Shown piece after piece: positions 56,891 through 64,000 of a DNA stretch of 64,000 bases. Both the position numbers and the translations under genes were made by a program. Each line of letters begins with the position of its first letter. Within the stretch, counting starts at the first letter, position 1. Location of the stretch: the NCBI GenBank assembly GCA_016748015.1, contig JAAOMT010000607.1:510137-574136 (forward strand), read 5' to 3'. Origin of the DNA: Geosiphon pyriformis (taxonomy: Eukaryota; Glomeromycota; Glomeromycetes; Archaeosporales; Geosiphonaceae). Below the pieces are notes generated by a model. It did not search any database. It had not been told where the DNA came from and worked only from the letters and a program-made list of their open reading frames with translations.

Positions 56891-57024
56891 TCTTTTTTTT
56901 TTATTGTTTAATAAATGAGACCCAAATACCATTTAGCACAATATATCAAACTAAGTAATCTAAACTAGGTGCAAATTATGTACTTTCTACATGTAACTAG
57001 CCACTCAGCCCAATCAGAGCAATA

Positions 57025-57600
57025 CTATAAATCTAACAGAACAGACATTACATTATATATGTTAGCAAAAAAACAACAATGTTTGTGAAAACCAAAACAG
57101 ACATCAAGAGCCTCAGCAATCCCAAATAACTTTATGATCTCAGCCAAGAACAAACATAACAAACCATGGATTACAGAAAAAGCAGAAACATCATGGAAAA
57201 TCAAACCACCCTTCTTCATAAAAATCCTGTATTTAGCCTTAACCAACCAAATCTCAGCACAGTGAGCAGCACCCAAATCTCGAACAAAATTAACCATAAA
57301 ATTTTTTACAGACTTAGTATTATCAAAAATGGACAAGGCTTTTAGAAACCACTCCTTAAACAAGAAGCCTTTGCTTACAGTAATATACAATACATCATCA
57401 GAAGCACACAATAAAAGCATCTACAAGACCTGAAAAAAAAAATCCAAACTGGACACAACACACCAATCAGCCAGATAAGATGTAAGCAGGTTTTTATAAA
57501 TACCAGAGTTGAATGAACACACAAATGAATGATTGGAACTTTTTACCTCTCTACAATGAAGACACAAAACACTTGGATAGGTTCTATCATACAAACACTT
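57025..57600 (-). pseudogene. L4 C-terminal zinc finger and tail domain
   Basis: Near 57535-57585 the minus strand reads CLHCREVKSSNHSFVC, a C-x2-C-x7-H-x4-C finger usual at the end of this LINE ORF2. After a stop, the piece 57025-57420 gives KGFLFKEWFLKALSIFDNT, FVRDLGAAHCAEIWLVKAKY and FHDVSAFSVIHGL. It ends about 130 bases before the poly(A) tail. Probably nucleic-acid binding. Confidence 0.65.
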
Positions 57601-57929
57601 TCACACAGCAATCAGCAGATGGTAGTAAAGCATCTTTAAAAAATATGAATGCAAATTAGCCATAGACTTACAAATAAATCCAGTTGTCATGTACAAGTTG
57701 GGGTGTCAAACTGAAACAGTGTGAATTCAATCCACATTACCAACCAAGTTTTTGTCAAACAACATCAGAACCAGACCTAACTTCCTAATAGACATGATTC
57801 ACAGATCTGAAAACTTTATAAACAATATGTTGAATGTTACCAGATACTGCCACCCCACCAGTCTTAATGTACTTTTTCTTTATCAAAACAGAGAGCACCA
57901 AATCAGAACCAGCAGTCAAACCAGCTAAC

Positions 57930-58480
57930 ACATCAGCATGCTCATTACCCAAAACACCCAAATGTTTCTTAATTTTACATCAAAAAACATTAAGCCTCTT
58001 TTTTCTAATAGAATTAACAATACCACACCACTCCATTCAACAATGGTTATAGAAGTTCGGAGAAGCCAAAGCCAATTCAGCAACACAAGCATTTAGAACA
58101 GCCTAATTGTTCAAATAAATCACAACAGAACTGTTAAGAAGAACACACTCTAAAGCCAGAACAATTGCCTGCAATTCTGCCATAGTGGAGGATACCAATC
58201 CACCAACACCAATGCCAATGCCCAGATCCAAATCAAAAAAATATGTAGCTGCCTTACACTTTATCTCACAGGAATCCAAATTTCTCAAAGATTTATCTGT
58301 GTAAACATTAATAATGTTTAGATCAATAGCAGAAAGACACTGCTCCAATCTGGAAACTCCATCCAAATTACAAACATTTAGAGACTGCAAACCAATAACA
58401 TACAACACATTAAAAGAAGAAGATTGAGCCAGAAAGTTTTGAGCCAAACTGAACCAACAAAAAATGGGGCCCCTCAAATC
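57930..58480 (-). pseudogene. L4 RNase H domain
   Basis: In piece 58103-58477: INVYTDKSLRNLDSCEIK (first Asp), GLVSSTMAELQAIVLALECVL (Glu), SSVVIYLNN (Asp to Asn). Downstream at about 57930-57980 HLGVLGNEHADVLAG matches the last RNase H block with His and Asp kept. This RNase H is separate from the gypsy type. Confidence 0.8.
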
Positions 58481-58576
58481 AAGCCTGTTCGAATGACAAA
58501 AGCTTTTTTAATTAAAAATTAAACCCTTTTTGGTATACAGTTGTTTAACAAAAGCAACTCCAAATCTTTTGAGTGA

Positions 58577-59347
58577 TCATAAAACATTATAAAACAATAA
58601 GCCCTCTAGAATTGTAGACATTGGCATTCTACCAGTGAAACAGAATGCAATAAGAGAAAAGTTGTCAAGAAATATATTACAATCCAAAAAAATTTTAACA
58701 ACATCAGCCAAAAAATTATTGACTGAACTAATGCATAGTCTAATTAGATAACATAAAAGATGAATGAGTGACCAACTTAAAACTTGCAGGTCCAAAGATC
58801 TATGATTAAACAGATAACCAAAAATTCCACCAGCATTCAAAAAATTTAGCACAAAAGTCAATTTGAACTTGGATTACAACTGCTCAAAAGATATCAAGCC
58901 ATACAGAGATGGATGATAAAAAGCCTCATTTGAAAAATCTCTAGGTAGCTCAGTCTTAAGTTATAAACTCTTTCTAATCAATGTATTCTATTTAACACAT
59001 ACACTTTTAAAAACGAAATTAAACTGCATTCTATAACTGATAATGGGTTGTAATACTGCTGACACCAGATAAAGGAACTGCTTGTCTGAAATAGCCTTTC
59101 TCAAAACCAAATTGGCAAAGAACCTGACATCTGAATAAGTCTTAGCCAGACTAGGTAAAAACAATTCCTTAGATAACAAATAGATACCAAGATATCTATG
59201 AGACTCCTTCTTATGAGCAACTGAAATTGGCAAACCATTTATTAACAATAAAACATTACTAATCCTCTGATTGATAGAGATGGCCACAGTCTTTTTGTTA
59301 TTAATAGAGATATCATTTACCTTGAAAAATTCACTAGCAATGTCCAA
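58577..59347 (-). pseudogene. L4 RT C-terminal part
   Basis: Piece 58988-59347: VNDISINNKKTVAISINQ, GLPISVAHKKESHRYLGIYL, LPSLAKTYSDVRFFANLVLRKAIS, PIISYRMQFNFVF. Piece 58577-58861: NHRSLDLQVLSWSLIHLL, SSVNNFLADVVKIFL. The HRYLGIYL block is the usual end of a LINE RT. Upstream YADD-type catalytic residues are removed by T8. Confidence 0.82.
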
Positions 59348-59365
59348 GATATACTGAGTAGCTGC

Positions 59366-60289
59366 TGTTACAGGTGATTATTTGGGATCTCAAATCAAAT
59401 AACAAAACCCATAACTTGGTGCTCAAAAGCTATTTATGACAATGGTAATTTTGATGAGTTACTTTATTTAAAAGTTTTATTAATTTGAAGATTTTGTTAA
59501 TGAGTTCTTTGTATAATGGACAGAGATTCCATATGATCAGTATTGTCTCAAGTGTTTCTCAATTTCTGTTTTTAGCATGGTGGCCAGTTTATTCTGACAG
59601 TTGTGCCCTTCTGATAAGCTATCCATTAATATATATATATGATTTTACTCTTATTTCTGGGTCTTTTACCAGACTATCTATGATGTCAAATACTCAGCAT
59701 TTTAATCTCTAATCAATTAGTATATAACAATAAAATCAAAGAAAAGAAATAAAAGAAATAAAGAAAAAAAAATAAGCCAAGACATTAGTAGGTATCTCAT
59801 CAATAGCTGTGATCAAGAGCTATTGTTCCAATGTGGTTAAGTGTTAATGATTATCAACATAAAGTGTTGATAGTGGAGAGTAAATTTGGAATGGTAAATA
59901 TTTATTTATTAATATTTTGATGTGAAAGATCACTTAGATTAAATCTAAATTGAAAAGTCTCTAACTAAAAAATTCTGTTTTTTTCTACTTCTAATCCTAT
60001 CACTATATATAAATAATTGATGTTCTACAAGATTGCTTATATTTCTGAGCGCTGTGTTATGATTTCTTGAGCAATGCTTACATTGTTAAGCAATGTGCCT
60101 TAATTTTCTAATATTGCTCCACATTGCTGAGCAATATGCTATGCTTTCTGTCATTGCTTCACATTGCTGAGCAATGTGCCATAATTTCTGTCATTACTCT
60201 ATATTGCTAAGCAATATGCTTATGTGCTAAATACTATTCACTTATTGGTCTACTATTTTTCTATATCTGTTTTCTTTTTATGAGTAACA
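59366..60289 (-). repeat. T8 3' LTR
   Basis: TGTTACAGGTGATTATTTGG...GAGTAACA, 924 bp. Type I repeats are at about 60050-60225, hairpins at about 59800-59875, and the purine-tract complement follows directly (TTATCTTCTCCTTTT). Confidence 0.93.
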
Positions 60290-60302
60290 TTATCTTCTCC
60301 TT

Positions 60303-60792
60303 TTAATATTGAGCTCCATCAAAATCTTCATTTTGAATTAGCTTTAATACTTTTTTTTCAAGTAGCATCTGTTCCATTCTATTTTTTATTTCTTCAATTT
60401 GTGAGTTGTTCATTCTTCCCCACTGGTTGATGGTTATTGTTTCCATGTCAGAGTGTAACAATACTTCTGGATAGTTTTGAAATATGTTGTATAGTCGGTA
60501 AATTGTTCTAATATATAGTGTTAGGTTTGTTTTCTTTCCGATAATTTCTTCAATTTGTTGTATTATGTTTTGGTTGAATATTTTCTTGGATTTGTCGATA
60601 TACAACTCTTGAATATTCAACTTTTGACCTAACTAATAGTAGCAGTATGATATTGAAAGTTGTACTGTCTATTGATTCCAATTTTTTTTTGTAAGCTCTT
60701 CTGTTGGTGTTATAATTGGTATTTTCCCAAAAGTGTTCTTCACTTTTTCTATTAAGTTATCTGTCCAGTTTTTATCATTCTTTGTTGAATGC
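60303..60792 (-). pseudogene. T8 3' ORF, C-terminal part
   Basis: Longest clean piece of this ORF in the window (105 codons, 60303-60620): NIQELYIDKSKKIFNQN, IGKKTNLTLYIRTIYRLY, NIFQNYPEVLLHSDMETITINQ, MNNSQIEEIKNRMEQMLL, ending DFDGAQY. Upstream NWNQ*TVQLSISYCYY*LGQ shows two TAGs at Gln positions. It groups with T5. Confidence 0.72.
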
Positions 60793-61629
60793 TGTTATAG
60801 GGGATTATTTCTGTTATAGAATTGAATAACAAACCTGTAACTTGGTGCTCAAAAGCTACTTCCGTTGATGATGTTCTGCAAGCGTTGTATCTGAAGGTTT
60901 TGATGGAGTTCTTTGTATAATGGACAGAGATTCAATAGTTGTTTTATCTGTAACTTCCCAAACTCGCAAGTCTGTCAATTTTTTTCTTGGCTTGGTGGCT
61001 GGCAATCCTTTGGTAAGTAATCCGTATCTTCTGTATGTGTCCTACCCACTCACAGGAGTCTTTTACCAGGCAATTCTTGACATCAGCAATCAGCATTTTT
61101 AATCAATTGGTTAATACCCAATAACAAAATCATAGAAAATAAAGAAAATAAAGAAATCTAAAGAAATAAGCCAAGGCAATTTGCAGATTAGTATCCCGTT
61201 AATAGCCATGATCAAGAGCTATTGTTCCAGTGTGGTTACGTATCAATTACTATCAACACTTCATGTTGATAGTGGAGAGTGGATTAAGATATGAAATAAT
61301 TATTTATTTGATGATTTTGTTTCTAGGCTAAGAATTTTGTGGTATTGATTCTGTTTTTTCTGTTTCTAACACTACTGCTATATATACATAATTGAGATTC
61401 CTCAATTTCTCGATTCTTCAAGACAGGAATCTTGGAATTTCTGGAATTCTGCAATTTCTTTGAGAAAAATCCTGAAATTCTGGAATTCTGCAATTTCTCA
61501 TCAGGGAATTTTGAAATTCCTGGAATCCTGCAATTCCTGAGAAAAATTCTGGAATTCCACATTTACTACACCTACTTCTGATTGGCTAATAATCATGCTA
61601 ATATATTTCTTATATTTCTATGAGTAACA
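60793..61629 (-). repeat. T9 3' LTR
   Basis: TGTTATAGG...GAGTAACA, 837 bp. Type II U3 repeats at about 61425-61560, TATATATA near 61380, hairpins at about 61205-61275. Confidence 0.93.
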
Positions 61630-61642
61630 TTATTCCCTCCTT

Positions 61643-62272
61643 TTAATATTGAGCTCCATCAAAATCCAACTCATTTAACTCCCCCTCTTAAAGTATTTCC
61701 TGAATTTCATTTTCGAGAATTACTTGTGTTATTTGGGTCTGTAATTCTTCAAATTAAGCATTGGTGATTTTTCCCAATTGATAACTGGTAACCATATCCA
61801 TTGCTTTGTTGAGCAATATTTCTGGTCTATCCTGAAATGCTGTGTGTATTCAGTATATGGCTCAGGCCTGTATGGATAAATTGTTCTTTCTTACAAAATG
61901 TTCTAATTGTTGTAGTATTCTTTTGTCGAATAATTGCTTTGTCTTATTCATATATAGATTCTGGATATTTACATGTTGTCCCAAGTAAAAATAACAATAG
62001 TTTCGTGGAAATTGTTGTATCTACCAATTCCAAGTTTCTTTAGTCAACTCTTGATATAGTGACTTTTTTGTTAAATCTTTTATTGCTAATTTTACTTTCG
62101 CTATGATTTTGTCCACAGTATTTCCAGTTTTCTTCTGTGTTCTGAGTTGCAATGTCTTTTTAGTATCTTGATATCAAATGGTTTGTTGATTGATTGTAAT
62201 CTCCATTTCTTGGTGTTGAATTAATTGAAAGAGTTGTTGTGCTAGTAAGTGAATATTGTCTGTAATTTCTAT
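61643..62272 (-). pseudogene. T9 conserved 3' ORF
   Basis: Ends DFDGAQY-TAA at 61643. Same blocks as T6: VDTTISTKLLLFLLGTTCK-like in the alternative frame, and NIQNLYMNKTKQLFDKRILQQL, YWIHTAFQDRPEILLNKAMDMVTSYQLGKI in the true frame, with a few stops. The ATG of the other copies is ATA at 62270-62272. Confidence 0.65.
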
Positions 62273-62326
62273 TTTTCTGATATTTTCTGTCACATCTATC
62301 ATGTCTTTATATATTCTTTTGATGGA

Positions 62327-63527
62327 TCAATTTAACATGTTGTTGTCGATAATAACAATTGGTTCCAGATTTCATGGAATCTTATCTGGTTGGACTAGTA
62401 TTCTCTGTACTCCTAATTGTAGAATATTACTGGTAGATGGTAGTGTAATATTGTGATATGGCTTCAGTCAATTTTTATGTGCTGCTTTGGTTAAAATTTT
62501 GTTATCCAATCTTAATTTGTAAGCTCCATTTCCTAGAATTTCTTTTATGTGAAATAGTCTGTTCCATTTGGGGTCAAATTTTCCATTCCATTGTTTTTTT
62601 ACTTTGGTACAATGTAGTAATACTTTGTCTCCAATCTTGAATTCAACTGGTTTGTCTGGTAGTTGACTATTGTGTCTTTCTTTCTGTTTTTCTTGTGACT
62701 TTTTAATATTATTAGCTGCTCTTCTTTGTTTGTTTTCCAATGTTTCCATTAAGTCATATGTTCTTCTCAGCAATGTTTCTTGAAAATTTTTTTCTGTTAT
62801 TGGTTTAGCTGGATATGTATTAATTTTTCTCTCTACTGGTAATGTTGCTGTTCTCCCATATACTAATTCAAATGGTGTTGCTTGTGTAGTATCTTGTTTC
62901 ATTATCTGATAAGCAAATAGTACTGATGGTATGAACAAATCCCAATTGTTCTGGTTTTTTTGGCTGAGCTTAGCTATTGCTTCACACAATGTTCTATTGA
63001 GAAACTTTAAAATGCCGAAAATATCGGTATCTTTCTACTAATCCGTTGGTTTGTGGATGGTATAGTGATGATAATGGTCTCTTGATTCCAAATCTTTGGC
63101 TCAATTCTGTTAATGTTTTGTTCACAAAATAAGTTCCTTGGTCTGATAATAATTCTTTTGGACATCCATGTCAACAAATCAAATTCTGATAAACGAATTC
63201 GGCAACGGATTCTGCATCCACTCTTTGAATTGCTTTTATCTCTGGCCATTTAGTGAGATAGTTCATAGCTACTGCTATGTATTTGTTTCCTCTGCTGGTG
63301 ATTGTTAATGATCTGACTAAATTAATTCCCATATGGTCGAATAGTTGTCTTACTTTGATTGGTCTTAATGGTTTACTGGGTCTTGTTCTTCCTCTTTGCT
63401 GACAAGCATTACAATTTTGAACATATTGAATGATGTCTGGGTATATTGATGGCCAATAATATCTCTTTCTGGTTCTTTCCATGGTTGCTTCTTTGTGAAA
63501 ATGTTCTGCTGTTGGATTTGAGTGCAT
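62327..63527 (-). pseudogene. T9 integrase
   Basis: Zinc block MHSNPTAEHFHKEATMERT...VQNCNACQQR at the start (63527). Core MGINLVRSLTI (first Asp is Asn), MNYLTKWPEIK, LLSDQGTYFVN. At 63001-63029 a short foreign insertion breaks the frame just before FNRTLCE. The rest is open at 62468-62989: MCEAIAKLSQKNQNNWDLF, FELVYGRTATLPVERKI, FKIGDKVLLHCTKVKKQWNG, GNGAYKLRLDN. Stop TGA at 62327-62329. Confidence 0.9.
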
Positions 63528-63703
63528 GTTGAATAATATTGTCTCTTTTTCTGGCTCTGTAATTACTCTGGTTGGTTGATTTGAATCCTTTCTATTTTTC
63601 TAATAAAGTATATTTTGGTGAGTAATAAAATATTTTGATTGTTGTTTGATACTCTTTCATTCCGTTTGAGATAAATTCTCCTTGAACTGTTGAGTGTTTA
63701 TAT
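63528..63703 (-). pseudogene. T9 spacer between RNase H and integrase
   Basis: Minus strand reads VIKQQSKYFITHQNIL-like and KNRKDSNQPTRVITEPEKETILFN, the Lys/Gln-rich spacer found in all copies. It is cut at 63704. Confidence 0.7.
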
Positions 63704-64000
63704 TGTTACAGATTGGAGTAACAAGCTAATGGATAGCAAGGGAGAACAGAATTGTAGGGTGATGGAAATAATCAAAGGGAAATTCAACTTCAATAAACAA
63801 ATTGAATGAGTATGGATTCAATGTGCAAGATTAATCTCATAAAATATCTTAGTCACTATTTTTTTCAAAAGGTAACAAGAGAATCTGAAGGTAGAGGGAT
63901 AGTCTGTACTGTCAACAATTGATCACCACTGGTATAATTCTTTGCCTCATGTTAGCACTCTTAGAATTCAATATTAGGTATCAACTTGTGCTTTTCAGTC
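63704..64000. other. Start of an unidentified insertion
   Basis: The T9 spacer stops abruptly and sequence beginning TGTTACAGATTGGAGTAACA follows. It does not match the LTRs here beyond the first 8 bases and is less AT-biased than its surroundings. It could be the end of an LTR from another family. No reading frame is recognised before the window ends. Confidence 0.4.

Larger units (their letters stand above)
56891..59365 (-). mobile_element. L4: LINE, RT end to 3' tail
   Basis: Minus-strand LINE, less decayed than L1-L3. The poly(A) end is seen as the T run at 56891-56900. The 5' side is cut at 59365 by the T8 LTR inside RT. Contains RT C-terminal part, RNase H, a CCHC finger and a C-terminal domain in four open pieces. 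Confidence 0.85.
59366..60792 (-). mobile_element. T8: gypsy element, 3' end
   Basis: 3' LTR 59366-60289 (type I U3 repeats) and the last 500 bases of the internal region with the 3' ORF. It is inserted in L4 and cut at 60793 by T9. Confidence 0.88.
60793..63703 (-). mobile_element. T9: gypsy element, 3' part
   Basis: 3' LTR 60793-61629 (type II repeats), then 3' ORF, integrase and the RNase H-integrase spacer, where an unrelated sequence begins at 63704. It is inserted in the T8 3' ORF. Confidence 0.9.

Noticed and set aside
57834-58052. 72-codon plus-strand frame
   Set aside because: Antisense to the L4 region between RNase H and the finger; no independent support.

Overview
The window is AT-rich eukaryotic DNA, about 95% of it transposable elements in layered insertions. 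Two spliced host genes lie in a small island at about 53.6-55.8 kb. The dominant element is one family of Ty3/gypsy LTR retrotransposons whose Pol carries a dUTPase between protease and reverse transcriptase. Next come LINEs with an APE-less visible part (RT, RNase H, CCHC finger) of the kind that fills arbuscular mycorrhizal fungal genomes. A fungus of the Glomeromycotina (a large, repeat-rich Gigaspora-like or Rhizophagus-like genome) is my best inference. It rests on base composition, short GT-AG introns, the LINE type and a fungal-type Rrt8/Lds/UsgS membrane protein. No bacterial, tRNA, rRNA or CRISPR signal was seen.

Layout, using T for gypsy elements, S for solo LTRs and L for LINEs: T1 (-) 1-6277, cut by the window start. 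T2 (-) 6278-16307, with solo LTR S1 at 13169-14135. T3 (+) 16308-18113, 3' end only. T4 (+), a decayed element split into 18114-19002, 29160-29771 and 39979-42814. T5 (+) 19003-29159, complete with two LTRs. T6 (-) 29772-39978, complete with two LTRs. T7 (+) 42815-46495, very decayed. L1 (+) 46496-50560 with solo LTR S2 at 47417-48354, then L2 50561-52820 and an L3 tail 52821-53110. The host island follows: a palindromic GC-rich repeat, an MPLKIP/TTDN1-like gene (+) and, convergent to it, an Rrt8/Lds/UsgS-like membrane-protein gene (-) with several reading-frame breaks. Then come a shredded gypsy remnant (55.86-56.89 kb), L4 (-) 56891-59365, T8 (-) 59366-60792, T9 (-) 60793-63703, and the start of an unidentified insertion from 63704.

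The insertion order can be read from interrupted genes and 4-bp target duplications: T1 lies in T2, T2 in T3, T3 in T4, T4 in T7 and T7 probably in L1. T5 and T6 hit T4 independently, and T9 hit T8, which hit L4. All gypsy copies share one plan: LTR, PBS, gag (capsid, CCHC knuckle), protease, charged linker, cysteine-rich module, dUTPase, RT, RNase H, integrase, then a separate conserved 3' ORF of unknown function ending at the polypurine tract. All copies are broken by nonsense codons, mostly where sister copies keep Gln or Trp codons. The two LTRs of T6 differ almost only by transitions, which points to cytosine deamination or a RIP-like process.
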